64,000 nucleotides of DNA, taken from contig NZ_JAIWYX010000001.1 of NCBI RefSeq assembly GCF_020251205.1, positions 434,001 through 498,000 of the forward strand, read 5' to 3'. Below the pieces are notes generated by a model that made no database searches, was not told where the DNA came from, and worked only from the letters and a program-made list of their open reading frames with translations. The DNA is from Arthrobacter sp. M4. GTDB taxonomy: Bacteria > Actinomycetota > Actinomycetes > Actinomycetales > Micrococcaceae. The stretch's first letter is position 1. The number at the start of each line of letters is the position of its first letter. Below, in pieces: positions 49,857-57,787 of the stretch. The translations under genes and the position numbers were made by a program.

Positions 49857-50759
49857 TTATCCGATGTTCTGCTTGATCGAAGCCAGATTGGCCAGCGCCT
49901 GCTCCACCTTGGCGAGGTCGGCGGCGCCGAGCTCCGCGGTGGGGCGACGCGGTGATCCCGCGGGGAGGCCCTGCAAGGTGAGTCCAGACTTGACGGCGGG
50001 AATGAACGGTGCCGACAGCAGTGCGTCGATCACCTGATAAACGGCGTTCCACAGTTCGCGGGCACCGGCGAGGTCGCCCTCAGCGATCCGGCGGGTGACA
50101 GCCACGATCTCTTCGGGAACCACGTTGGCTGTTCCGGCCATGACGCCGGCTGCACCTTCCACAAGGGCGCTGTACAGGTAGGCGTCCCAGCCGATGAAGG
50201 TGCCGATGACGTCGCTGTGGTGGTGGATGAGCTGCAGAGCCTGCTCCCAGTTGGCGCTCGAGTCCTTGATGTAGCGGATGTTCCCGACTTCCTCGGCCAA
50301 CTGCCGGACAGTTGCAGGATCCAGGTTGACGCCCGTGACCGGCGGGATGTTGTAGAGCATCACCGGGATGCTGACCGAGCGGGCCACGTCCTTGATGTAC
50401 GTGACGGTCTCCTCCAGCGACAGCGGCTCGTAGTAGGGAGTGATGAGCATGAGCACGTCAGCGCCCAACTGCTCTGCGGCCCGGGACAGGCGGATGGCCT
50501 CGGCAGTGGAGGTGGCACCGGTGTTCGCGATGACCGGAACCCGGCCGTTGGCCTGCTCGATGACGGTCTTGATCAGGAGCAGGCGCTCTTCCGAGGACAG
50601 GGCACCGACTTCGCCTGTGGAGCCGGCCGCGACAACGCCGTTGACTCCGGCGTTGATGGAGCGGTCGACGATCTTGCGCAAAGTGGCGACATCGATCGTT
50701 TCGTCCTGGTTAAAGGGGGTGGAGAGGGCGGTCAGGACGCCGCGGAGTTCCTTGGACAT
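49857..50759 (-). CDS. DapA/N-acetylneuraminate-lyase superfamily enzyme
   Basis: The 300-residue TIM-barrel enzyme has the superfamily signature GSTGE (46-50), Tyr136 in YNIPPVTG and Schiff-base Lys165 in IRYIKDSS. The family includes dihydrodipicolinate synthase, sialic acid lyase, KDG aldolase, and pyrroline-4-hydroxy-2-carboxylate deaminase. Here it lies between a flavin oxidase and an aldehyde dehydrogenase, away from lysine genes, so it is a catabolic aldolase or deaminase. It may split an oxidised intermediate to pyruvate plus an aldehyde. AGGAATTACTCC before ATG is a good ribosome site. Confidence 0.88.
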   Translation of the reverse strand: MSKELRGVLTALSTPFNQDETIDVATLRKIVDRSINAGVNGVVAAGSTGEVGALSSEERLLLIKTVIEQANGRVPVIANTGATSTAEAIRLSRAAEQLGADVLMLITPYYEPLSLEETVTYIKDVARSVSIPVMLYNIPPVTGVNLDPATVRQLAEEVGNIRYIKDSSANWEQALQLIHHHSDVIGTFIGWDAYLYSALVEGAAGVMAGTANVVPEEIVAVTRRIAEGDLAGARELWNAVYQVIDALLSAPFIPAVKSGLTLQGLPAGSPRRPTAELGAADLAKVEQALANLASIKQNIG

Positions 50760-50820
50760 GGAGTAATTCCTCGTTTCGGTAGGTGTGTTGTTGCGCTGCA
50801 GTTTTCGAGTGAAGCGGGGC

Positions 50821-52206
50821 TCAGGCGACGACGGAGAGGCCCGACTTCGGGAGCGCCTGGCGGTGCGTGGCCAGGACGCTTGCTGCCTCCTGGGCTGCGG
50901 AGAAACCGGTTGTGATGGAGCTTTCGGTATAAAGGGTGCCCAGGTAGTCGCCTGCCAGGAAGACTCGGTTGGTGCCGCGCATGAGGGTGGACTGGATCTT
51001 TGCCCTGCCCGGGAAGCAGTACGGGGATGCGACCCGCCAACGGTCGGTCTGGGCTTCGATCACGCTGTCAGCGAAGCCATGGCCCAACACCTGGTCGAGG
51101 TCGGCGAGGTGGGTCTTGATGACTTCCTCGTCGCTCTTTTCCAGAAGCGCACGGCCTAGGCTTGCTGGCGAGAACGTCATGAAGCTTCCGCCCGGCTTGC
51201 GTACGGATTCAGTGCCACGCACGATGCTGGCCTGGTTCAAGGCGATGGCGAAGGAACGTTTAGGGGCTGCGATGGCGTAGATGTCATCCCAGGGCCGTGC
51301 CGACGTCTCATTGGTCAAAAAGGCCGTGCTGACGTGTGGTCCGTACTTGATCTGGCTGAGTGCGCCGCGGAGTTCCTCGGGAAGATCCACACCGATCTTG
51401 TTGGAGACGTCCGCGGTGGTTGCGAGCACCACCGTGCGGGCCTCCACTTCGCGGTCCACACCACCCTGGGTGTAACGAACCACCACGGAATCCTGCTTGT
51501 GCACTACTTCATGGACGGTGGCACCCAGCTGGACGTGCTCGCCGAGCGACGCTGCGATCGATTCTGTCAACGTGGATGGCCCACCGACAATGCCCCGGCT
51601 CAGGCCTTGCCCAATGCCGAGTACCAGGCTGAAGTAGCCGATGCCCGCGCCAGCGGAGATCTGGTCCATGTCACCTGCGGAGCGCGTGACTGTGGTCTTG
51701 AACAGGGCGGCAGCATCCTCGGACAGCTCGCCGATGAAGTCCTGGAACGAGCTGTTGTTCTCGAAGTCGTAGATGCGTTGCTGACGCATGGCACCGGATT
51801 CACCGGTACGCTTGCGCACCACACCGGTGTACTTGGCTACTCCGCTGACCACTTTCAGGCCCGCCTTGAGCGTATCTATACGCGAGGACAGGGACATCGG
51901 AATACGGAGCGGATAAGTGGCGATGTGCCCCTTGCGGATGAACTTGCCATTCATGGACAAAGCCTGAAGCGAACCGGGGATCTGGACCGCGGTGACGCCC
52001 ACTTCGTTGAGCAACGAATCCGTGGAGGAACCGGTACCGGCGAACACGTGGCCGCCCCAGTTCAACCAGTAGTTTCCGCGACGCTCGGAACGGATGCGAC
52101 CACCGACGCGGTGCTCCGACTCCAGCACCAAAGTGTCCCAGTGCCGCAAACGCCACGCTGCCGAGAGGCCGGCGAGACCGCCACCGACAATTACTACGTC
52201 TTTCAT
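50821..52206 (-). CDS. FAD-dependent oxidoreductase (amine oxidase / protoporphyrinogen-oxidase-like)
   Basis: The 461-residue flavoenzyme starts KDVVIVGGGLAGLSAAWRLRHWDTLVLESEHRVGGRIRS and has the amine-oxidase clan ending NRVFLAGDYLGTLYTESSITTGFSAAQEAA. It has the two-strand FAD motif but lacks the aromatic cage residues I could recognise in monoamine oxidases. It resembles putrescine-oxidase and PPOX relatives equally. It is first in the minus operon transcribed from promoter copy C. The 143-base leader has only a weak ribosome site at the start. Its product would feed the lyase or the aldehyde dehydrogenase. Substrate is inferred to be the one taken in by the ABC or MFS transporters. Confidence 0.82.
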   Translation of the reverse strand: MKDVVIVGGGLAGLSAAWRLRHWDTLVLESEHRVGGRIRSERRGNYWLNWGGHVFAGTGSSTDSLLNEVGVTAVQIPGSLQALSMNGKFIRKGHIATYPLRIPMSLSSRIDTLKAGLKVVSGVAKYTGVVRKRTGESGAMRQQRIYDFENNSSFQDFIGELSEDAAALFKTTVTRSAGDMDQISAGAGIGYFSLVLGIGQGLSRGIVGGPSTLTESIAASLGEHVQLGATVHEVVHKQDSVVVRYTQGGVDREVEARTVVLATTADVSNKIGVDLPEELRGALSQIKYGPHVSTAFLTNETSARPWDDIYAIAAPKRSFAIALNQASIVRGTESVRKPGGSFMTFSPASLGRALLEKSDEEVIKTHLADLDQVLGHGFADSVIEAQTDRWRVASPYCFPGRAKIQSTLMRGTNRVFLAGDYLGTLYTESSITTGFSAAQEAASVLATHRQALPKSGLSVVA

Positions 52207-52348
52207 GAGTTTGAACTTTCTTGCTTAGGGGATCACAGTGCTCGGACCCATTGGCTGTCTTCCTCGGCAGCTGGAGAAGGGTCCACCAGTTTCTGGAGAG
52301 GTTTCTATGAGGTGCATCCCAGAGCCTTGTGCGTCTGGTCACAGGTAA

Positions 52349-52376
52349 AAGATACATCATTGTATGATTAATGCAA
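52349..52376 (-). promoter_or_regulatory. Regulated promoter copy C (flavin oxidase operon)
   Basis: On the minus strand TTGCAT-N16-TATCTT with core ATCATACAATGATGTAT. It differs from copy A at two positions and from copy B at a few. On the plus strand the core contains the perfect dyad ATACA-TCAT-TGTAT. It lies 143 bases before the flavin oxidase start. Confidence 0.65.
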
Positions 52377-52389
52377 TAGGTCTTAGTGA

Positions 52390-52424
52390 TAAAAAAGTAT
52401 CCGCCAGGCGTCTAACGCCGGCGG
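52390..52424 (-). terminator. Rho-independent terminator of the LysR gene
   Basis: Read on the minus strand, CCGCC-GGCGT, a short loop and ACGCC-TGGCGG form a hairpin followed by ATACTTTTTTATC. It is about 120 bases past the LysR stop and insulates LysR from promoter copy C. The interval 52425-52544 shows nothing else. Confidence 0.8.
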
Positions 52425-52544
52425 GCAGGCTGCGGTGTAGGTCCGGGCGTACTGCTTAGACTGGAAACGACTTTTAACGCATTGGCACTACCGGAGCCCA
52501 AAAGAACCTGGCGAGTCGGTCCCGATCACGATCGGATGTGCTGG

Positions 52545-53420
52545 TTACTGTTCCAGTTGGCGCAAGCAGTTCACGAATTCGTCCACAGCTGGCGAATCGC
52601 TGGCCCCTCTAGCCGCATACAGGGCCGTCTGCGGGCTCCCTGCGATGGGCCGGGTGACAAGGCCGGGCATTTGGAAGCGCCTGACAGATTCGGGAAGGAT
52701 CGATATTCCCAGCCCGGCAGCCACCAGTCCGAGGACGGTTTCCTGGTGGATGGCCTGCTGAACAACTTGCGGGGAACTCTTCAGCCCGTCGAACAGGCGG
52801 AGCACCCGGGCCACGAACCCGGGCATGAGGCGGTACGGGAAGAGGATCATCGGCTCACCTTCCAAGTCTTCCGGCCGGACTTCCGAACTCGAGGCCAGGG
52901 GGTGCGCCTCGGGCAGCACGGCAACAAGGTCTTCGGCGCTGACCAGATCCATTCCCAACCCGGGAACCTCGCCAGGGTCGCGGACGAGTCCAACGTCAAG
53001 GTCGCCGTCGAGCAGTTGTTCAATTTGCTCGCCGCTGGTGAGCGGACTCAGGACCAGTTCCACCCGCGGCCGCTGCTCCCGGAAGCTCCGAATGGCTTCG
53101 GGGATGGTGGTGTAACTGGCGGAACTGACGAATCCCACCCTGATCCGTCCACTCAGTCCCGCGGCCACGCTCGCAACATCGCTGGCGGCATCATCAAGTT
53201 CGGTCACGGCATCCTGGACCCGCCGCTTGAACGCTTCGCCGGCGGGGGTCAAGGTCACACGTCGGGTTGTCCGGTCAAACAACTGGACTCCAAGCTCGCT
53301 CTCCAGCCGTCTGATGGCAACCGTCAGAGGCGGTTGCGTGAGGTGCAGGCGTTCCGCGGCCCGGCCGAAGTGGAGCTCTTCTGCGACCACGAGGAAGTAC
53401 CGAAGCTGCCTGAGTTCCAT
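52545..53420 (-). CDS. LysR-family transcriptional regulator
   Basis: The 291-residue protein has the HTH MELRQLRYFLVVAEELHFGRAAERLHLTQPPLTVAIRRLESELGVQLFDR and an effector domain (GRIRVGFVSSASYTTIPEAI, DLDVGLVRDP, LGISILPESVRRF). This resembles the BenM/CatM or CbbR-like LysR type. I start at ATG 53420 (MELRQL), where GAAAGA precedes it; the longer frame adds nine unlikely residues. It is divergent from the sarcosine-oxidase-like gene, with 125 AT-rich bases between, and is its likely regulator. Confidence 0.92.
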   Translation of the reverse strand: MELRQLRYFLVVAEELHFGRAAERLHLTQPPLTVAIRRLESELGVQLFDRTTRRVTLTPAGEAFKRRVQDAVTELDDAASDVASVAAGLSGRIRVGFVSSASYTTIPEAIRSFREQRPRVELVLSPLTSGEQIEQLLDGDLDVGLVRDPGEVPGLGMDLVSAEDLVAVLPEAHPLASSSEVRPEDLEGEPMILFPYRLMPGFVARVLRLFDGLKSSPQVVQQAIHQETVLGLVAAGLGISILPESVRRFQMPGLVTRPIAGSPQTALYAARGASDSPAVDEFVNCLRQLEQ

Positions 53421-53545
53421 GATGATTCTTTCGCGCGACGTTAACAAATTCTACATAAATGATATTGGACGCGACGCATTTGGAGGTGAGTAACTGGATG
53501 CAGCGAAGCAACGCATCAACCACCCACCACAAAAGGGAGCCATCC

Positions 53546-54697
53546 ATGGAATCGTTCGAATACGTCGTTGTCGGCGCTGGGCTGTCCGGCGCCGCCACGG
53601 CCTGGCAGCTCGCGGCAAGGGGCCACGAGGTGGGACTGCTGGAACGGTCAACTCCAGCCAATGACGCCGGCAGCTCCCACGGCTCGGCGCGTATCTTCCG
53701 CTACGCCTATCCGGACGCGTTCTACACGGGCCTGGTCCTCGAAGCCAAGACCGGTTGGGACGAACTTGCCCGCCTCAGCGGCAAGCAGCTCATCACCCCC
53801 ACAGGCGCCGTGGACTACGGTACCGTCCGGCAACCGGAGCGCCTCGCCGCAGCACTTGCCCAGCACGGCATCGAGCACGAGCTCCTTACCGCCAAGGAAG
53901 CCCAGAATCGCTGGCCGCAGATTGCCTTCGACACGGAGGTCCTGTGGCATCCCGGCGCCGGTGTCATTGATGCCCACGAATCCGTCGCAGCCATGGTGGA
54001 CCAGGCCGTTGCCCACGGCGCATCACTGCATACCAACTGGACCCTCACCTCTATCGTGGCAGGCAACAGCAGCTACGTTCTGACCTCCGAGGACGGACGC
54101 TCCCTTCACGCCGCGAACGTGATCGTCGCTGCCGGAGGCTGGCTCCCTCAACTGCTCGGCTCGCTCTCCCTGCCGTCGGCGTTTCTGGCGAACATGCCCG
54201 CCTTGGAAGTACGGCAGGAACAGGCCTACCACTTCCCCTACGCAGACCCCGCCAGTCGGGATGAGTCGCAGTGGCCCACATTTATCCACAAACGCGAAGG
54301 ATGGCAAGCGTACGGTCTCCCAGGCGGCCGCGACGCCGGATTCCGCGGTCAAAAGGTCGCCGAATACAACGGCGGCAAAATCCTGCCGTCCGCCGCGGAC
54401 CAGGACGGACTGATCGACTCGGCCAACCGCCGTCGTGTCATTGAATACGTCGAAAAGTACCTCCCAGGCCTGATCCCCGAACCGTACGCCGAGACTACCT
54501 GCCTCTTCACCAACACCCCCACCGAAAACTTCATCCTGGACCGCGCCGCCGGCATCACCATCCTCTCCCCCTGCTCCGGCCACGGGGCCAAGTTCGCACC
54601 GCTGATCGGCCAACTGGCCGCAGACCTCGCCACAGGAACGGGAACCGTCCCGCAACAGTTCCGCCTCGTCGCCCAGGCCGCAGCAGGCGCCCACTGA
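53546..54697 (+). CDS. Monomeric sarcosine oxidase / N-methyl amino acid oxidase-like flavoenzyme
   Basis: The 383-residue protein has the MSOX/SolA pattern: FEYVVVGAGLSGAATAWQLAARGHEVGLLERS, GSSHGSARIFRYAY (family GSSHG-x-TR-x-x-R-x-AY) and Cys319 in TTCLFTNTPTENFILD, equal to the Cys that binds FAD covalently in MSOX. It ends SPCSGHGAKFAPLIG. These enzymes oxidise N-methyl amino acids or cyclic amino acids, releasing formaldehyde or an imine and H2O2. ATG 53546 has AAGGGAG upstream; ATG 53498 would add 16 residues and also has a good site (GGAGGTGA). Its stop overlaps the next gene (TGATG). Confidence 0.9.
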   Translation: MESFEYVVVGAGLSGAATAWQLAARGHEVGLLERSTPANDAGSSHGSARIFRYAYPDAFYTGLVLEAKTGWDELARLSGKQLITPTGAVDYGTVRQPERLAAALAQHGIEHELLTAKEAQNRWPQIAFDTEVLWHPGAGVIDAHESVAAMVDQAVAHGASLHTNWTLTSIVAGNSSYVLTSEDGRSLHAANVIVAAGGWLPQLLGSLSLPSAFLANMPALEVRQEQAYHFPYADPASRDESQWPTFIHKREGWQAYGLPGGRDAGFRGQKVAEYNGGKILPSAADQDGLIDSANRRRVIEYVEKYLPGLIPEPYAETTCLFTNTPTENFILDRAAGITILSPCSGHGAKFAPLIGQLAADLATGTGTVPQQFRLVAQAAAGAH

Positions 54698-55968
54698 TGG
54701 AAAGCGCCAACACAGACGCCGCCGCCATCACCTCCACAGACCAGACAAGTACGACGACGGCGACGGTCACCGGACTGCTGGCCGACATCGCCGGCACGGG
54801 CACCGACCCGCTGCGCGGGGGCTACACCCGCCCCGTCTACTCAACCGCCGAACTCGACTTGCGGGCATGGTTCATGGACCATGCCAGCAAACGCGGACTG
54901 ACCGTGGAAACCGACCATAACGGCGCCATCTGGGCCTGGTGGGACATCCCGGGCGGCGACCGAAGCAACAGCCTGGTCACCGGTAGCCACCTCGACTCCG
55001 TCCCCGGCGGCGGCCCCTTCGACGGACCCCTCGGCGTCGCCTCAGCCCTCGTCTCCGTCGACATCCTCAAAGCCCGCAACACAACCCCAACCCGGCCCCT
55101 CGCCGTCGTGGTCTTCCCGGAAGAGGAAGGTTCCCGGTTTGGCGTGGCGTGCCTCGGCTCCCGGCTCATGACAGGCGCCATCGACCCGGACAAGGCGCGC
55201 AACCTCAGGGACCCGGACGGCAACACCTTCGCCGACGTCGCCCGTGTTAACGGCCTCGACCCCCGCTATGTCGGCCGGGACGAGCAATTGCTGGGCCAGA
55301 TCGGCGCATTCGTCGAACTCCACGTCGAACAGGGCCGGGGACTGATCGACCTGGACCAGCCCATCGCCATCGCCTCCTCCATCCTCGGCCACGGCCGCTG
55401 GCGCCTCAGCATCCGTGGACAGGGAAACCACGCCGGGACAACTCTCATGGTCGATCGGCACGACCCGGTGGTTGCTGCCTCACGGACGGTCGTGTCCATC
55501 CGCGATACCGCCCGTAACCAACCCCACGCCCGGGCAACCGTCGGTCGACTGCAGCCTGTCCCAGGAGGAACCAACGTCATCGCCTCACGAGTGGACTTCT
55601 GGCTCGACGTCCGCCACCCGGACGACGCCGTCACCGCATCCCTCGTCGAAGCGATTCAGACGCAAGCGCAACTGATCGCCGCCGAAGAAGGCTGCAGCGT
55701 GGAACTGACGGAAGAATCCTTCAGCCCGACCGTCCACTTCGACCCCGGCCTTCAAAAACAACTGCAACGCGCGCTGCCGGATGCGCCCCTCCTCGACACC
55801 GGCGCCGGACACGACGCCGGCGTACTGTCACCTTTCGTACCCACCGCCATGGTGTTCGTCCGCAATCCAAGCGGTGTATCCCACTCCCCTGAAGAACACG
55901 TAGTGGACGAAGACGCCGAAACCGGAGCGCAAACCCTGGCAGACGCCCTTGCCGCCCTCATGAACTAA
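54697..55968 (+). CDS. M20-family amidohydrolase (allantoate / N-carbamoyl-L-amino acid hydrolase type)
   Basis: The 423-residue dinuclear metal enzyme has the M20 pattern: TGSHLDSVPGGGPFDGPLGV with metal His and Asp, EEEGSRFG (catalytic Glu pair), HVEQG, GNHAGTT and GAGHDAG near the end. HLDSV and HVEQGR are typical of allantoate amidohydrolase and L-N-carbamoylase (HyuC). It hydrolyses a carbamoyl or ureido group to ammonia, CO2 and the amine. Coupled by one base to the sarcosine-oxidase-like gene, it suggests a substrate that is first decarbamoylated, then oxidised at the N-methyl or alpha carbon. A 25-residue polar N-terminal extension is present. Confidence 0.9.
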   Translation: MESANTDAAAITSTDQTSTTTATVTGLLADIAGTGTDPLRGGYTRPVYSTAELDLRAWFMDHASKRGLTVETDHNGAIWAWWDIPGGDRSNSLVTGSHLDSVPGGGPFDGPLGVASALVSVDILKARNTTPTRPLAVVVFPEEEGSRFGVACLGSRLMTGAIDPDKARNLRDPDGNTFADVARVNGLDPRYVGRDEQLLGQIGAFVELHVEQGRGLIDLDQPIAIASSILGHGRWRLSIRGQGNHAGTTLMVDRHDPVVAASRTVVSIRDTARNQPHARATVGRLQPVPGGTNVIASRVDFWLDVRHPDDAVTASLVEAIQTQAQLIAAEEGCSVELTEESFSPTVHFDPGLQKQLQRALPDAPLLDTGAGHDAGVLSPFVPTAMVFVRNPSGVSHSPEEHVVDEDAETGAQTLADALAALMN

Positions 55969-55984
55969 CGCGTCAGCGGTTTGG

Positions 55985-56016
55985 GAATTCCCGTGCCGGT
56001 GAAGGCACGGGAATTC
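55985..56016 (+). terminator. Long hairpin after the amidohydrolase gene
   Basis: GAATTCCCGTGCC pairs perfectly with GGCACGGGAATTC around a six-base loop, 16 bases past the stop. There is no T-run, so it may be an attenuator or RNA-stabilising structure as well as a terminator. It separates the amidohydrolase from the ECF operon. Confidence 0.6.
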
Positions 56017-56079
56017 GGCTTCCGGGCGTTAGCGGCCCGCAGATTGGTTGAAGGGGATGTCCGGCAATCTCCCGGCCGG

Positions 56080-56205
56080 TACACTAGGGGTGCGGTCCGG
56101 GGAGTGGAAACGCTGGCCCGACCCGCCGCCGAGGTGACATAGGCAGCCGTATGCACGGCCCCGAAGCGAACGGGCTGCGGAGCCTGAACCGTCAAAGGAA
56201 TCACC
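56080..56205 (+). promoter_or_regulatory. Promoter and structured leader of the ECF operon
   Basis: TACACT (56080-56085) can be a -10 box. It is followed by a GC-rich leader of about 115 bases with several possible hairpins (for example GGTCCGGGG against CGCTGGCCC, and CCGTATGCACGG). The start CACTAGGGGTGCGG recalls the 5' end of TPP and guanidine-I riboswitches, but the remaining conserved cores of both are missing. I therefore call only a leader of unknown function. AAAGGAATCACC before ATG 56206 is the ribosome site. Confidence 0.4.
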
Positions 56206-57027
56206 ATGTCATCCTCGCCCCTGACACTGTCAGAAGCTGGCCGGACCGCCTCACGAAATCGCCGAATTCTGGAGATTCTGGGTGCTGCCGCCATCGCTGG
56301 AACTTATGTCTTTCTGGTCCTTACCCAGCCGGCGGACATCGCCAATGGCCCGGTGAGCTTTTCGGCACTCGTCGCGTTGGGCGGCTTCCTGCTGGGCGCC
56401 GTCCTCCTGATCGTGGCCGTGCTGCCGGCACTCCCCACCTCCACCTTGGTCCTCGTCCCGGTGGCCCTCGTCCTGAACGTGGTCCTTGGCCAGATCATGG
56501 GCAGCAGCGGGCTGCCCTTCTACTTCGACGCTATCGGTACCGTCCTAATAGCCGTCCTGGCAGGACCCGCCGCGGGCGCGGCAACCGGAGCCCTGAGCAG
56601 CATCGTGTGGTCCTTCTTCAACCCAACAGTCCTGCCTTTCGCTGCCGGTTCCGCCTTGATCGGCTTCCTGGCGGGCCTGGCCGCCCGCGGCGGGCTATTC
56701 CGCCGCTTCTATCTGGCCCCTGTGGCCGGCTTCATTACCGGAATCTTCGCCGGCGTCGTCTCCGCCCCGATTGCCGCTTTCGTCTTCGGCGGCACGTCCG
56801 GCGTCGGCACCGGTGCGATCGTCAGCGCGTTCCGCGCCATGGGCGACACACTGATGGCAGCTATCACCAAGCAGGCGCTCATCTCAGACCCCATGGACAA
56901 GGCGATCGTCTTCGCCATCGCCGCGCTGCTGGCCTATGCCCTGCCGCGCCGGACCACTTTCCAGTTCCCCTTCGTGCGGCGCTTCAGGGTACTCGCAGGC
57001 AAGGCCCCGGCCACGCCCGCCGCCTGA
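56206..57027 (+). CDS. ECF transporter substrate-binding (S) component
   Basis: The 273-residue membrane protein has about six or seven helices. The first lies at residues 25-45, a pair at 55-90, and a typical S-component core is LPFYFDAIGTVLIAVLAGPAAGAATGALSSIVWSFFNPTVLPFAAGSALIGFLAGLAARGG. S components carry the vitamin or other ligand for ECF importers. The specificity is not readable; the order S-T-AA' with a fused double ATPase is also that of YkoEDC (thiamine precursor HMP), and coupling to hydantoin-type genes could mean a pyrimidine-like ligand. First gene of the ECF operon. Confidence 0.75.
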   Translation: MSSSPLTLSEAGRTASRNRRILEILGAAAIAGTYVFLVLTQPADIANGPVSFSALVALGGFLLGAVLLIVAVLPALPTSTLVLVPVALVLNVVLGQIMGSSGLPFYFDAIGTVLIAVLAGPAAGAATGALSSIVWSFFNPTVLPFAAGSALIGFLAGLAARGGLFRRFYLAPVAGFITGIFAGVVSAPIAAFVFGGTSGVGTGAIVSAFRAMGDTLMAAITKQALISDPMDKAIVFAIAALLAYALPRRTTFQFPFVRRFRVLAGKAPATPAA

Positions 57028-57037
57028 CACTCTGCCC

Positions 57038-57787
57038 GTGCGTCTCCACCCGTTCACCGCGCTGACCGCAGCCGCGTGCACCGCCGTTGCCACCACCGCG
57101 GCAGCCAGTTGGCAGTTGTCGTTTGCCGTGTCCATCATCTCGTCAGTCCTGGCGGTACGGGCGGGGGTTGCGGGCCGCGTGCTTTCCGCGGCGGCAGTGA
57201 CGGTGGGTCCGCTGTGCCTGTCTCTCGTGGTGCTGCACGGGCTGTTCTTCCCCGAGGGCCGGACTGTACTTGCCGAATGGGGGCCCGCCCGAGTCACCGC
57301 TGAAGGCCTGCAGTTCGCACTGGACCTGGCATCGCGCACCTCGGCGTGCGTGCTGGTCCTCCTCCTGTTCTCCTTCACGGTGAGCGTGCCCGATCTGGTG
57401 TCCGCCCTGGCTGCCTCGAGGATCCCGCCGCAGTTCGGCTTCGTCCTGGCCTCCACGCTTACGCTGCTGCCTGCCATCGTCGGCTCCCTGGACAGGATCC
57501 GGCAGGCCCAGGAGGCACGCGGGTTGTTGCTGCGCGGCAGTCTGCTGGCCCACCTCGGTGCCCTCCGCCTGCAGATGGTGCCGCTGGTCCAGGGGCTCAT
57601 CGAGGACGCCGGCATTCGCGGTCAGGCGCTCGAAGCCAGGGGCTTCGGCGCCCCGGGACCGCACACAAGTTACCGACACGTTGACGACCCGCCCGGACAG
57701 CAAATCTTCCGGGCACTGGCGCTGGTCTTGGCAGCGGCGGCCGTCGCGCTCCGCCTCTTGGCTTCGTGGCCGACGGCGTCCCTATGA
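57038..57787 (+). CDS. ecfT: ECF transporter transmembrane (T) component
   Basis: The 249-residue membrane protein has five or six helices. It also has the two Ala-Arg-Gly coupling motifs diagnostic of EcfT: QAQEARGLLLRG and QALEARGFGAPGPH, which bind the ATPases. GTG 57038 follows the S gene by ten bases. It overlaps the ATPase gene by ATGA, so the T and A subunits are translationally coupled. The conserved helix preceding the second motif (MVPLVQGLIEDAGIRGQALEARGFG) is complete. Confidence 0.88.
   Translation: MRLHPFTALTAAACTAVATTAAASWQLSFAVSIISSVLAVRAGVAGRVLSAAAVTVGPLCLSLVVLHGLFFPEGRTVLAEWGPARVTAEGLQFALDLASRTSACVLVLLLFSFTVSVPDLVSALAASRIPPQFGFVLASTLTLLPAIVGSLDRIRQAQEARGLLLRGSLLAHLGALRLQMVPLVQGLIEDAGIRGQALEARGFGAPGPHTSYRHVDDPPGQQIFRALALVLAAAAVALRLLASWPTASL

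Noticed and set aside
48255..52206. trans-4-hydroxyproline degradation operon (FAD enzyme, DapA-like deaminase, aldehyde dehydrogenase)
   Set aside because: The gene types fit, but there is no hydroxyproline epimerase, and the dehydrogenase looks like the aminobutyraldehyde type rather than ketoglutarate-semialdehyde type. Kept as an open alternative only.
43152..52206. Nicotine (pAO1-like) catabolic genes
   Set aside because: Amine oxidases and an aminobutyraldehyde-type dehydrogenase recall it, but no molybdenum hydroxylases or 6-hydroxynicotine oxidase-type gene is present.
56080..56200. TPP riboswitch before the ECF operon (CACTAGGGGTGC match)
   Set aside because: The conserved CTGAGA and the GCGTAGGGA-type 3' core are missing; only the first dozen bases match, which is too little. 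Listed only as a leader.
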